Source: Rhodococcus qingshengii
GTDB taxonomy: Bacteria > Actinomycetota > Actinomycetes > Mycobacteriales > Mycobacteriaceae
Assembly (NCBI RefSeq): GCF_021025955.1
Contig: NZ_JAJNCL010000008.1
Span: 186,001 to 250,000, forward strand
Direction: 5' to 3'
Length of the DNA stretch: 64,000 nucleotides
The position numbers were made by a program, and so were the translations under genes. Position 1 is the first letter of the stretch. Every line of letters begins with the position of its first letter. The notes below the pieces were generated by a model. The model did not search any database. It had not been told where the DNA came from and saw only the letters and a list, made by a program, of their open reading frames with translations. Shown piece by piece: positions 20,870 to 29,034 of this stretch.

Positions 20870-21246
20870 GTACTCCGCTCTCTGAGCAGATCGAGACTCC
20901 CAGAGCCTCCCGTGTCATCACGGTGTTGAAGGCTGTGCGTCGCGCTCCCGCCACTGTTCTCATCTTCTGTATCGAGTTGTACCGGACGTATGTGTCGCCC
21001 TTGAGGATGCCGACCTGCCGGTTCACCCCCACCTGCAGTGAATACGCAGTCGAAGCGCTGCGCACTCACGGGGCGATCAAAGGCCTTTTCTTGACTGTGG
21101 TGCGGTTGGCGAAGTGTGCCCCCTGGCATTCTGGAGGGTGGGACCCTGTCCCTGCCCGTCGTGACCGTGATGCGGGTAGCCGCCATAGCTGTCCGGAAGC
21201 ACGCGCAGCGTGTCACAGTCCGACGGACGAACAGAGGAGTACTTAG
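20866..21246 (+). CDS. yidD: Membrane protein insertion efficiency factor YidD
   Basis: This 126-residue protein has the YidD core [28 protein letters not shown], here seen as YRTYVSPLR and [11 protein letters not shown], followed by [13 protein letters not shown]. It is thought to act at the inner membrane face with YidC. The start overlaps the rnpA stop (ATGA). The last 30 residues ([12 protein letters not shown]...) are a non-conserved tail that is longer than usual. The frame ends four bases before the yidC start. Confidence 0.93.
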   Translation: MSTPLSEQIETPRASRVITVLKAVRRAPATVLIFCIELYRTYVSPLRMPTCRFTPTCSEYAVEALRTHGAIKGLFLTVVRLAKCAPWHSGGWDPVPARRDRDAGSRHSCPEARAACHSPTDEQRST

Positions 21247-21250
21247 AGCC

Positions 21251-22357
21251 GTGCTCAATTTCATTTACTATCCGGTATCCGCGATTCTGTGGTTCTGGCA
21301 CAAGGTCTTCGGGTTCATTCTCGGCCCGGACAACGGAATAGCCTGGGCGCTTTCCGTGGTGTTCCTGGTGTTCACCTTGCGTGCGGTTCTGTACAAGCCG
21401 TTCGTGAAGCAGGTCCGCACGACCCGCCAGATGCAGGAATTGCAGCCGCAGATCAAGGCATTGCAGAAGAAGTATTCGGGCGACCGCCAGCGCCAGGCCA
21501 CCGAGATGCAGAAGCTCCAGAAGGAGCACGGATTCAACCCGATCATGGGCTGCCTTCCGGTCTTGGCTCAGGCCCCGGTATTCATCGGTCTGTTCCACGT
21601 CCTGCGCTCGTTCAACCGCACCGGCACCGGCATGGGCCAGCTGGGCATGAGCGCCGAGGACAACCTCAACACCCCGAACTACGTCTTCTCGGCCACTGAC
21701 GTCCAGTCGTTCCTGGATGCTCGTCTGTTCGGCGCGCCCATCTCGGCCGCGATCACGACGCCGGTTGCGCAGCTTCAGGCCTACGTCACCGAGAACGTTC
21801 CCGAGCTTCCGTCACGGCTGAACATCATCCTCGTGGCCGCTCCGCTGATGATCATCGCCAGCATCGCGACCCACTTCAACTCACGCGCTTCGGTTGCCCG
21901 TCAGAGCGAAGCAGCTGCCGCGAACCCGCAGTCCGCGATCATGAACAAGCTCGCCCTGTACGTCTTCCCGCTCGGTGTTCTGGTCGGTGGACCGTTCCTT
22001 CCGATCGCGATCCTCCTGTACTGGGTGTCGAACAACATCTGGACCTACGGTCAGCAGCACCTCGTCTTCCGCAAGATCGACGCGGAAGAAGAAGCCAAGA
22101 AGCAGGAAGCGATCACTCGCCGCAACGACAATGCGCCCAAGCCCGGTGCCCGTCCTGATCCCAGCAAGAAGAAGGGATCTCCGGCTGCGCTGAAGACCGC
22201 GGATTCAGCCGACGACGACGGTGACGCCCCGGAAGTTTCGCTCAAGAAGCCACAGCCGAAGCCCTCGGGTTCCAGTGGTGGTTCCACGTCGAAACCCAAA
22301 CAGAACCGGCCACAGAGCAACCGCGGCAACTCCCCCAAGCGCAATAAACGGCGCTGA
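21251..22357 (+). CDS. yidC: Membrane protein insertase YidC
   Basis: The 368-residue insertase places membrane proteins in the cytoplasmic membrane, with or without SecYEG. It starts at a GTG ([16 protein letters not shown]), which fits the short actinobacterial form lacking the large periplasmic domain. The conserved core includes [38 protein letters not shown], and two late membrane segments around [21 protein letters not shown]. The C-terminal 70 residues are a charged Lys/Pro/Ser-rich tail, probably facing the ribosome. The open frame extends 45 codons upstream into yidD, but that is not part of the family. Confidence 0.95.
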   Translation: MLNFIYYPVSAILWFWHKVFGFILGPDNGIAWALSVVFLVFTLRAVLYKPFVKQVRTTRQMQELQPQIKALQKKYSGDRQRQATEMQKLQKEHGFNPIMGCLPVLAQAPVFIGLFHVLRSFNRTGTGMGQLGMSAEDNLNTPNYVFSATDVQSFLDARLFGAPISAAITTPVAQLQAYVTENVPELPSRLNIILVAAPLMIIASIATHFNSRASVARQSEAAAANPQSAIMNKLALYVFPLGVLVGGPFLPIAILLYWVSNNIWTYGQQHLVFRKIDAEEEAKKQEAITRRNDNAPKPGARPDPSKKKGSPAALKTADSADDDGDAPEVSLKKPQPKPSGSSGGSTSKPKQNRPQSNRGNSPKRNKRR

Positions 22358-22377
22358 TCCAGGAAAGAGAACGACCA

Positions 22378-22941
22378 ATGTCCAGTGAAGCTGACATCGT
22401 TGTGGATGGAGAGAACGCAGACGTGAGCACCGAGACCACTGCGCCGGTTACCGATGTGGATGTAGACATCGATGATTCCGATGACGATTTGATCGAAGAG
22501 GGCGAGATCGCCGGCGACTACCTCGAGCAGTTGCTCGACGTTCTCGATTTCGACGGAGACATCGACCTTGACGTCGAGGGCGATCGGGCGATCGTCAGCA
22601 TCGACGGCGGCGACGACCTGACCAAGCTTGTGGGACGCAAGGGTGAGGTTCTGGATGCTCTCCAGGAGCTGACTCGTCTGGCAGTTCAGCAGTCGACCGG
22701 AGAGCGCAGCCGCTTGATGCTCGACATCGCCGGGTGGCGTGCGGGGCGTCGCGAGGCACTCAGTGCTCTCGGTGCGGAAGCTGCACAGCGTGTTCTCGAG
22801 ACCGGCGAACGCGAAGAGCTTGCTCCGATGACGCCGTTCGAACGCAAGATCGTGCATGACGCCGTCGCCAAAGTCGCCGGTGTTTCCAGCGAGAGCGAAG
22901 GCGCTGAGCCGTCTCGCCGAGTGGTTGTCCTCAAGGACTGA
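22378..22941 (+). CDS. jag: KH/R3H-domain RNA-binding protein Jag (KhpB)
   Basis: This 187-residue protein has an acidic N-terminal stretch (about residues 1-45), a KH-type domain with KLVGRKGEVLDALQELTRLA (the GxxG loop is GRKG) and an R3H-like end in MTPFERKIVHDAV. It binds RNA and is linked to cell-envelope growth in Gram-positive bacteria. It starts 21 bases after yidC with an AGGAAAGAGA stretch upstream, and is the last gene of the rpmH operon before a strong terminator. Confidence 0.93.
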   Translation: MSSEADIVVDGENADVSTETTAPVTDVDVDIDDSDDDLIEEGEIAGDYLEQLLDVLDFDGDIDLDVEGDRAIVSIDGGDDLTKLVGRKGEVLDALQELTRLAVQQSTGERSRLMLDIAGWRAGRREALSALGAEAAQRVLETGEREELAPMTPFERKIVHDAVAKVAGVSSESEGAEPSRRVVVLKD

Positions 22942-22961
22942 CACTCCCCCCTTGATCGAAT

Positions 22962-22992
22962 GCGGGCCCCGGATTTTCCGGGGCCCGCTTTT
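22962..22992 (+). terminator. Rho-independent terminator of the rpmH-jag operon
   Basis: An 11-base-pair GC stem (22962-22972 against 22978-22988) with loop ATTTT is followed by four T. It lies 21 bases after the jag stop. Confidence 0.92.
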
Positions 22993-23004
22993 GTGTCCGA
23001 GAGT

Positions 23005-23018
23005 GTTTCACGTGAAAC
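23005..23018. promoter_or_regulatory. parS: parS site 1 (perfect)
   Basis: The palindrome GTTTCACGTGAAAC matches the actinobacterial ParB-binding consensus exactly. It lies between the jag terminator and the GNAT gene. Confidence 0.93.
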
Positions 23019-23121
23019 CGAATCCGGCGGCACGGTGAAGGTCAGGTGCCTATCGTTGTCGACACGGCCTATCTCTATTTCGGAACCTGTCGTCAATGAA
23101 GCGTCGTGAAGGGAAGCAATC

Positions 23122-24051
23122 TTGCTGATACGACCCGCGACACGGGCCGAGCTGGAAGAGCCCGTGGGGTTCGCGATGAACGATCCGGTCGAGTTCGTCG
23201 ACGCTGACTCGCTCCGGGAAGAGGTGGCGGCCGGACGGCTTCGTCCGGAATGGAGTTGGTTCGCCGTTGACGGCTCCAGGATCGTCGCGCGTGCCCTGTG
23301 GTGGGGGCGTGAGGACAGTGAGCGTCCGCTCGCCCTTGATTTCCTGCACGTGCTGGCTGAAGTGCCGGATCGTGCTGCGCTTGCCGCCGAACTCATGTCG
23401 CGGGCGCACACCGAGTTCCATGCGAAACCTGAGTATGTGCTGGTCGTGCCGACCGCCGGGCAGGACGCGAATTCCGCCGTCGCAGACGCCGTGTCCTGGC
23501 GTCGTGAGGCGGCCCAGGCGGCCGGACTGACCGAGATCATCGAGCGGCTGCGTTTCGAGTGGACGCCTGCGGCCGGTGTGCCCGCCCCCTCCGAGCGTCT
23601 GACTTTCCGTCCCGCCTCCGATGAGGAGTTCCTTGCGGTGTTCCAGCGGGTCGTTGTCGGCAGCTTGGACGTCGCCACGCAACGAGGCATTGCGGCTACG
23701 GACATCGTCAGCCAGGCCCGGGACGATCTCGAGTTCTACCGGTCGTGCCCCGGCGAACGATCGTGGTGGCGGCTGGCGGAGACCATGGACGGGACGCTGG
23801 TCGGCTTCGCGATCCCGTCCGCGACGCCCTACCACCGCAACGTCGGATACCTCGGAGTAGTGCCCGAGCTACGCGGGTGCCGCTACGTGGACGACATCCT
23901 CTGCGAGATCACCCGCTTTCACGCAGCCGATGGCGCCAATCGCATCACCGCGACCACGGACGTGCCCAACACGCCCATGGCCGCGGCGTTCAAGCGGGCG
24001 AACTACCAGGTGACCGAGGTCAGGATGGTGTTCGAGGCCCCTGCGGGCTGA
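23122..24051 (+). CDS. GNAT family N-acetyltransferase, two-domain
   Basis: The 309-residue protein is probably a tandem GNAT. The N-terminal half (to about residue 150) contains WSWFAVDGSRIVARALWW. The C-terminal half (from about 160) has the acetyl-CoA-binding region VGYLGVVPELRGCRYVDDIL, a slightly degenerate form of the R/Q-x-x-G-x-G/A loop, and ends NTPMAAAFKRANYQVTEVRMVF, a standard GNAT end. It starts with TTG at 23122 behind GAAGGGAAG. It lies in a block inserted between jag and rsmG, which are usually adjacent. The substrate is unknown; its acyl-CoA group may go to a small molecule or a drug. Confidence 0.85.
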   Translation: MLIRPATRAELEEPVGFAMNDPVEFVDADSLREEVAAGRLRPEWSWFAVDGSRIVARALWWGREDSERPLALDFLHVLAEVPDRAALAAELMSRAHTEFHAKPEYVLVVPTAGQDANSAVADAVSWRREAAQAAGLTEIIERLRFEWTPAAGVPAPSERLTFRPASDEEFLAVFQRVVVGSLDVATQRGIAATDIVSQARDDLEFYRSCPGERSWWRLAETMDGTLVGFAIPSATPYHRNVGYLGVVPELRGCRYVDDILCEITRFHAADGANRITATTDVPNTPMAAAFKRANYQVTEVRMVFEAPAG

Positions 24052-24375
24052 TCCGGGCGTCAACCGGAGGTTCGCTGCCGTCGTGCCGGCGCGGGCCTTT
24101 CTGTCCAGCTTGTCCGACGGTGTACGGGGTGACGCGGAGACCGCCGTGTACTAGGGGGTAAAGGTGGCCAGGTTCCAGCTCGGCCCACATATCCTGCTGC
24201 AACGGTGTTATACGAAAATGGGTAGCGACCGAGACTTCGATCCCGAACATATCTCGCAGGCGGGCGGCGATGTTGAGTGCTTTGAGCGGGATGCTCGTGT
24301 GCGGCCTGAGTTGTTGGCCCGTGGTCTTCGAACTGCAGCAGAGAATGGAAGTCCAGTCTTTCCCGCCCGGGCGGG
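24052..24375. other. Non-coding stretch in the jag-rsmG insert
   Basis: I see no credible gene here. Several overlapping frames are open on both strands, but none shows a recognisable motif or a ribosome binding site, and their composition is uneven. It may hold decayed sequence or the promoter of the small membrane protein that follows. Confidence 0.5.
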
Positions 24376-24558
24376 GTGGAGTATTGGCTCTGCTGGTTGT
24401 TGCCGCTGGGAGTTGTCGCCGTCGTATTCATTCCACTTGCACTGGCATGGGGATCCGGGAGAGCAGTCATGCTCAGCTTCATCATTGCCTTATTGGCTGT
24501 CGGCGGCGCACTGTGCACGTTCGGATATTCGATCGACAACACGGCGTACTACATGTGA
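24376..24558 (+). CDS. Small two-helix membrane protein, unknown
   Basis: This 60-residue frame reads from a GTG and contains two clear hydrophobic segments (about residues 5-25, WLLPLGVVAVVFIPLALAW, and 32-52, MLSFIIALLAVGGALCTFGY) separated by a short GSGRA turn. It ends with a polar tail (SIDNTAYYM). The regular segment pattern makes it look real, but the ribosome binding site is weak and I do not recognise a family. It lies in the accessory insert before a parS site. A membrane peptide of unknown role is all I can say. Confidence 0.45.
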   Translation: MEYWLCWLLPLGVVAVVFIPLALAWGSGRAVMLSFIIALLAVGGALCTFGYSIDNTAYYM

Positions 24559-24559
24559 G

Positions 24560-24574
24560 CCCCTCCCCTCCCCC
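24560..24574 (+). repeat. Pyrimidine tract CCCCTCCCCTCCCCC, copy 1
   Basis: This exact 15-base tract recurs at 25814-25828, and 13 of its bases recur at 27866-27878 in parB. The opposite strand is a potential G-quadruplex former. Here it is 21 bases before a parS site. Confidence 0.7.
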
Positions 24575-24595
24575 AGCCGGAATAGTCAGCCCTTC

Positions 24596-24609
24596 GTTTC
24601 ACGTGAAAC
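24596..24609. promoter_or_regulatory. parS: parS site 2 (perfect)
   Basis: GTTTCACGTGAAAC, an exact ParB-binding palindrome, lies between the small membrane protein and the 3' end of the MerR gene. Confidence 0.93.
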
Positions 24610-24667
24610 AGGATCGATGATTGTTGCCCCGAGCTCTCGATCTCCATCCCAGATTGGTTGTGGACGC

Positions 24668-25477
24668 CTATTGGATGGCGATCACGAGTTCAATGGCTTC
24701 TGGTGTGCCGTCGTCAGCGAGTACTCCAACCTGGCGGATGCTGCCGTGAACTAACTCCAGTCCGTCATCGTTTGCTTGCTCGATCATCGCGATCTGTGCG
24801 GCTTCTGCGCCTAGATCGCCGAGATCGGAATCGTCGTCGGATGTTTCGAGTGTCACAAACAGTTCGTCGCGCGCTGGGAGTGTGCCAGATTCGACGATCG
24901 TTCCGGAGATGCCAACTGGCTCGGCGGGGATCTGGGTAGTCGGCCAGCAGAACAGAACTTCGACGACCTCAGCTTCTGCAGTTTGGCGCAGTGTTGTCCA
25001 CCAGGGACCGGAGATCGTGTGGCAGGCTTCTGTCAGGGCCATTCGCAGGGTCGCCAGGGGCGACTCAACCTGCTCGAGTTCGAGGTTACGGATTTCGTGT
25101 TGCAGTCCAACCCAGTGTTGAGCCGGCATGGAACGGCGGCGCACGGTGTAGTCGAGTTCAAGTGAGTCGATCAACGCGGACCCTTGCGCCGCGTCAGCAT
25201 CTTGTCGTGCGCGTTCGTCAGCGACATGTGCTCGGTGCCGTTCGATGAAGGAATTTATGTAGTGCGGGTTGCTCAATGCTTCTGCGACGGTGTCGAGCGC
25301 GAGGCCGATGTTGCGGAGTGCCCGGATCGTCGCTGCCTCTCGCAGTTGTGTGGGTGAGTAGGTGCGGTAACCGTTCGCGGTCACTCGTGCGGGTTTGAGT
25401 AGATCGATGGCGTCGTAGTGGTGGAGTGCTTTCACTGTGAGTCCAGAGGCGAGGGCGAATTCTCCGATGCGCATCAT
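24668..25477 (-). CDS. MerR family regulator with GyrI-like effector domain
   Basis: This 269-residue regulator has an N-terminal winged helix with RIGEFALASGLTVKALHHYD and NGYRTYSPTQL (residues 3-42), the MerR signature. A coiled-coil dimerisation helix spans about 75-115. From about residue 118 a GyrI-like/effector domain follows (MPAQHWVGLQHEI onward to the end). Such regulators activate a multidrug or detoxification gene on binding a small lipophilic cation. AAGGAG precedes the ATG. A MerR-type promoter with a 19-base spacer lies just upstream (25520-25550), so it is probably autoregulated. The neighbouring GNAT may be its target, but orientation is convergent, so this is not shown. Confidence 0.88.
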   Translation of the reverse strand: MMRIGEFALASGLTVKALHHYDAIDLLKPARVTANGYRTYSPTQLREAATIRALRNIGLALDTVAEALSNPHYINSFIERHRAHVADERARQDADAAQGSALIDSLELDYTVRRRSMPAQHWVGLQHEIRNLELEQVESPLATLRMALTEACHTISGPWWTTLRQTAEAEVVEVLFCWPTTQIPAEPVGISGTIVESGTLPARDELFVTLETSDDDSDLGDLGAEAAQIAMIEQANDDGLELVHGSIRQVGVLADDGTPEAIELVIAIQ

Positions 25478-25519
25478 GTGGTGCCAAGCTCCTTGGATAG
25501 ATTTCGGTTTGTGGTGCCA

Positions 25520-25550
25520 AGTCTCCGGTCTCCCGCAACAGGAGAGTCAA
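25520..25550 (-). promoter_or_regulatory. MerR-type promoter/operator of the regulator gene
   Basis: On the minus strand a -35 TTGACT (complement of 25545-25550) is followed by a 19-base spacer holding the inverted repeat TCTCC-N7-GGAGA, then GAGACT as a weak -10. The long spacer and dyad inside it are the hallmark of MerR-controlled promoters. It is about 45 bases before the MerR start. Confidence 0.7.
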
Positions 25551-25748
25551 GTCGAAGGTTGGGTAGCTCGTGGCAACCGGCGGCGAGACACCGAAACTGG
25601 CCGATGCCGGCGTTTTTCTGCAACTCGCTTTTCGTCGACAATTACCCTTTTTGGGTCAGAATTCCATCCATGTAACTACCCATGGCAGTTTCGTCACTGT
25701 GATGATACTAAGAATTACGCTCCTATCTGCATTCGATCGCCCGGCTAT
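25551..25748. other. Non-coding stretch between the MerR promoter and parS sites
   Basis: No credible gene is seen. Short frames on both strands lack recognisable content. The region from here to 25973 is otherwise occupied by parS sites and a pyrimidine tract and probably contains the rsmG promoter. Confidence 0.5.
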
Positions 25749-25762
25749 GTTTCACGTGAAAC
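25749..25762. promoter_or_regulatory. parS: parS site 3 (perfect)
   Basis: GTTTCACGTGAAAC, an exact ParB-binding palindrome, upstream of rsmG. Confidence 0.93.
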
Positions 25763-25794
25763 GCGTCAGAATTGGAAGACTTATCAGCGCGACG

Positions 25795-25808
25795 TTTCAC
25801 GTGGAACG
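25795..25808. promoter_or_regulatory. parS: parS site 4 (one mismatch)
   Basis: GTTTCACGTGGAAC differs from the perfect palindrome at one base. It is 46 bases after site 3. Confidence 0.8.
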
Positions 25809-25813
25809 TGAAC

Positions 25814-25828
25814 CCCTCCCCTCCCCCG
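25814..25828 (+). repeat. Pyrimidine tract CCCCTCCCCTCCCCC, copy 2
   Basis: Identical to the tract at 24560-24574 and directly beside parS site 4 (five bases away). Confidence 0.7.
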
Positions 25829-25973
25829 CTTGAATTTTGGGCCGAATACTTCCCAAAGAATGAACGAGTCGGCAGACTCACAGCGAGTCGGTGTGCAGAA
25901 GCGAACACATGTCGGCTCCAGAGCGGATAATGATTTCGGTCTTGATTGTTGATTTCGCGGTTTACGCGGGAGG

Positions 25974-26654
25974 ATGTTTCACGTGGAACAGAATGGTGCG
26001 GCGTCGGTTGACTGGGACGAACAAGAGACTGCGCGCGCAGTGTTCGGTGACAGATATGAGATCGCGGAACGGTATTACCAATCCCTGGCGACGGATGGTG
26101 TCGAGCGCGGGCTGATTGGTCCCCGTGAAGTCCCTCGACTGTGGGAGCGCCACCTTCTCAATTGTGCCGTCATCGGTGAGTTGATTGCCGAAGGCGAGTC
26201 GGTTGTGGACGTTGGAAGCGGCGCCGGCCTACCCGGAATCCCTCTCGCGATCGCCCGCCCGGACTTGAAGGTGACTCTGGTCGAACCGTTGCTTCGACGC
26301 TCGGTGTACCTCGCGGAGTTCATCGAGTCCAACGGATTGGACGTATTGGTTGTCCGAGGGCGAGCCGAGGAATCGGGTGTTGTGAAGGAAGCGGGCGGCG
26401 CGGATGTAGTCACCTCGCGAGCTGTGGCGCCTCTCGAGAAGCTCGCACGGTGGTCCCTCCCACTCATTCACGAGCACGGCCGGATGTTGGCACTCAAGGG
26501 TTCGAGCGCCGCCGAGGAGATCGAGCGAGACCGTACGGCGCTCACCAAGTTGGGCGCAGGTAAGTTGGAAATACTCGAATGCGGAGCCAAGATTCTCCGC
26601 ACCCCCACTGTTGTGGTGAAGGCCGAACGTCTCCCGAAGCGCCGCCAGCGTTGA
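25974..26654 (+). CDS. rsmG: 16S rRNA (guanine-527-N7)-methyltransferase RsmG
   Basis: The 226-residue protein methylates G527 of 16S rRNA. Its SAM-binding loop is [20 protein letters not shown], and [12 protein letters not shown] follows as in other RsmG (GidB) proteins. The start ATG is the first base pair of a parS sequence, giving MFHVEQN, an N-terminus also seen in many RsmG proteins. Loss of this enzyme gives low-level streptomycin resistance in mycobacteria. It precedes parAB, as in most bacteria, but here a 3-kb insert separates it from jag. Confidence 0.95.
   Translation: MFHVEQNGAASVDWDEQETARAVFGDRYEIAERYYQSLATDGVERGLIGPREVPRLWERHLLNCAVIGELIAEGESVVDVGSGAGLPGIPLAIARPDLKVTLVEPLLRRSVYLAEFIESNGLDVLVVRGRAEESGVVKEAGGADVVTSRAVAPLEKLARWSLPLIHEHGRMLALKGSSAAEEIERDRTALTKLGAGKLEILECGAKILRTPTVVVKAERLPKRRQR
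25976..25989. promoter_or_regulatory. parS: parS site 5, inside the rsmG start (one mismatch)
   Basis: GTTTCACGTGGAAC lies from the third base of the rsmG start codon and encodes the residues FHVEQ. It differs from the palindrome at one base. Confidence 0.85.
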
Positions 26655-26735
26655 TGATTTACACGCATGCAATCGAGAGCAATGTACAGATGATGAGAGC
26701 ACCTAGTGATCGATTCCCAATCGAAGGAGCAGTCA

Positions 26736-27737
26736 ATGTCGGGTCGATCTGAATCCGCCGTTTCACGTGAAACACCGAAGCAGCACACGAGTGCGGGTGC
26801 GGATCAGATCGTCAACGACGACGACAATTTCACCGCCCCCTACGCGGCGATCTCCTCGGAGGAGACCCCCATCGGGGCCGCCGCGCATCGAGCGAGCCAA
26901 GTGCTTCATCCCCATTCGGTGACGCTGCCGAAGCCGGCGTTCCGCCGCGTGATCACCATCGCGAACCAGAAGGGTGGCGTCGGCAAGACGACGACCACGG
27001 TGAACCTTGCGTCGGCGCTCGCTCTTCAAGGGCTCACTGTCCTTGTGGTCGATTTGGACCCTCAGGGCAACGCCAGCACCGCTCTGGGCGTCGTCCATAC
27101 CTCGGGCACCCCGTCGAGTTACGAGCTGCTCATAGGCGAAGTGAAGGCCCCGGAGGCGATCCAGACCAGCCCGCACAGTGAGCGCCTTCTCTGCATCCCG
27201 GCAACGATCGATCTGGCGGGCGCCGAGATCGAATTGGTCTCCATGGTTGCCCGCGAGAATCGACTCAAAGGCGCGCTCAACGACAAGGTGCTCGCGGAAC
27301 TCGACGTCGACTTCGTCCTCATCGACTGCCCGCCCTCGCTGGGACTGCTGACCGTCAACGCGATGGTCGCTGCCAAGGAAGTTCTGATCCCGATCCAGTG
27401 CGAGTACTACGCCCTCGAGGGGGTCGGTCAGTTGCTCCGCAACATCGAACTCGTCCAGGCTCATCTCAACCCGGATCTGCATGTCTCCACCGTCCTTCTG
27501 ACGATGTACGACGGGCGCACCAAGCTGGCCGACCAGGTCGCCGAAGAAGTACGCAAGCACTTCGGTGAGGCCGTTCTGCGCGCTGTGATTCCGCGCAGCG
27601 TGAAGGTGTCCGAGGCTCCCGGATACGGGATGACAGTTCTCGACTACGACCCGGGTTCACGTGGCGCCATGAGTTACCTCGACGCCGGCCGTGAACTTGC
27701 CGCCCGCTCTGCCACCACGACGACCCAGGAGCAGTGA
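26736..27737 (+). CDS. parA: Chromosome partitioning ATPase ParA (Soj)
   Basis: The 333-residue ATPase binds DNA non-specifically and drives movement of ParB-parS complexes to separate new origins. The deviant Walker [11 protein letters not shown] is at residues 77-86, [14 protein letters not shown] follows, and [12 protein letters not shown] is the Walker B region. The first 70 residues are disordered and not part of the ATPase fold. I chose the ATG at 26736 because GAAGGAG lies seven bases before it; a GTG at 26706 lacks such a site. It overlaps no gene and is one base ahead of parB. Confidence 0.95.
   Translation: MSGRSESAVSRETPKQHTSAGADQIVNDDDNFTAPYAAISSEETPIGAAAHRASQVLHPHSVTLPKPAFRRVITIANQKGGVGKTTTTVNLASALALQGLTVLVVDLDPQGNASTALGVVHTSGTPSSYELLIGEVKAPEAIQTSPHSERLLCIPATIDLAGAEIELVSMVARENRLKGALNDKVLAELDVDFVLIDCPPSLGLLTVNAMVAAKEVLIPIQCEYYALEGVGQLLRNIELVQAHLNPDLHVSTVLLTMYDGRTKLADQVAEEVRKHFGEAVLRAVIPRSVKVSEAPGYGMTVLDYDPGSRGAMSYLDAGRELAARSATTTTQEQ
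26760..26773. promoter_or_regulatory. parS: parS site 6, inside parA (perfect)
   Basis: GTTTCACGTGAAAC lies in the 5' end of parA, encoding the disordered residues VSRET. ParB binding here could affect parAB expression. Confidence 0.92.
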
Positions 27738-27738
27738 G

Positions 27739-28779
27739 ATGAGTCAAGCACGCAAAGGTGGATTGGGCCGCGGCTTGGCTGCTCTCATCCCCACTGGGCC
27801 GGCCACGGCGCCGGGTCTGGGATCGGCTGCAGCGGACGTCGTAATCGGCGTCGACAAGCGCAACTCCTCCCCTCCCCCACCGACCAAAGCGGCCCCGAAA
27901 ACGCCGAAAGCCACCAAGGCGTCGGCTGCGAAGGCTCCGGTGGAAGCTGAGCCGGAGACCGAACTCGAGCCGACCGGCGCGGTCTATCTCGAGATCGAAC
28001 CGAGCCTGATCGAGACGAACCCGAAGCAGCCTCGCAGCGTTTTCGACGAGGAAGCACTCGCGGAGTTGGTTCACTCGATCCGCGAGTTCGGCTTGATGCA
28101 GCCGATCGTGGTCCGTCGTCACGGTGACAAGTACCAACTTGTCATGGGTGAGCGTCGCTGGCGCGCGAGCCAGGAAGCCGGGCTGGCGAAGATTCCGGCG
28201 ATCATTCGTGAAACAGATGACGACTCGATGCTGCGCGACGCGCTCCTCGAGAACATCCATCGAGTGCAGCTGAACCCCCTCGAGGAGGCAGCGGCGTATC
28301 AGCAGCTGCTCGAGGAGTTCGAAGTCACCCACGAAGAATTGGCCAATCGGATCGGACGTTCGCGTCCCGTCGTGACCAACATGATTCGTCTGCTGAAGCT
28401 GCCGGTGGCGGTTCAGCGTCGCGTTGCGGCCGGTGTACTTTCGGCCGGCCATGCTCGCGCACTGTTGTCCCTCGAGGCGGGTGCCGACGCTCAGGAGGTC
28501 ATGGCGGCGCGCATCGTCGCGGAAGGAATGTCTGTTCGCGCGACGGAGGAAGCAGTCACTCTGGCCAACCGGGCGGATAATGAGATCGCTCCCCCACAGA
28601 AGCGCAAGCCCATCGTGATGCCGGGTCTGCAGGATGTGGCCGAGCGGTTGTCGGATTCGTTCGACACTCGGGTGACAGTCAGTCTGGGCAAGCGGAAGGG
28701 AAAGATTGTGGTCGAATTCGGCTCGGTCGACGACCTACAACGCATCGTCGGAATGATGGAAGCACAGAAATCCAAGTAG
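27739..28779 (+). CDS. parB: Chromosome partitioning protein ParB (Spo0J)
   Basis: This 346-residue protein binds parS and spreads as a CTP-dependent clamp. It opens with the usual [18 protein letters not shown] (ParA-stimulating segment). The ParB/sulfiredoxin fold carries [14 protein letters not shown] (box I) and GERRWRAS (box II), and a helix-turn-helix lies near [21 protein letters not shown] Lys/Ala/Pro linker of about 55 residues contains the pyrimidine tract. The C-terminal dimerisation domain has [17 protein letters not shown]. It starts one base after the parA stop. Confidence 0.96.
   Translation: MSQARKGGLGRGLAALIPTGPATAPGLGSAAADVVIGVDKRNSSPPPPTKAAPKTPKATKASAAKAPVEAEPETELEPTGAVYLEIEPSLIETNPKQPRSVFDEEALAELVHSIREFGLMQPIVVRRHGDKYQLVMGERRWRASQEAGLAKIPAIIRETDDDSMLRDALLENIHRVQLNPLEEAAAYQQLLEEFEVTHEELANRIGRSRPVVTNMIRLLKLPVAVQRRVAAGVLSAGHARALLSLEAGADAQEVMAARIVAEGMSVRATEEAVTLANRADNEIAPPQKRKPIVMPGLQDVAERLSDSFDTRVTVSLGKRKGKIVVEFGSVDDLQRIVGMMEAQKSK
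27866..27878 (+). repeat. Pyrimidine tract, copy 3, within parB
   Basis: CCTCCCCTCCCCC repeats 13 bases of the tracts at 24560 and 25814, here in the linker-coding part of parB, where it encodes SSPPPPT-like residues. Confidence 0.5.
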
Positions 28780-29034
28780 AGAACTCGGATGCCCGTTTGG
28801 TGACGTAATCATGATGACCGGGCACACCACCTATTTTCGTCACTGTGACAAATCTAGGTGGTCCGAGCTTCTCGAAATCTTGAAGCGGGACGAAAGATGT
28901 TGAACAGCAATACATTAGGGCGATCAACTCTCGTGCCACTGCCGACATGTCGTAGCTGGCCTATCCTGGAGAAGAGAAAAGCGGCGGGCGAGCATCAAAA
29001 CCGCTTCGGGGACCTACGGAGAGTGAGTTAGTCA

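Noticed and set aside
24060..24542. A 160-codon minus-strand frame in the accessory insert
   Set aside because: Low-complexity composition, no site or motif, and opposite to the more convincing small membrane protein.
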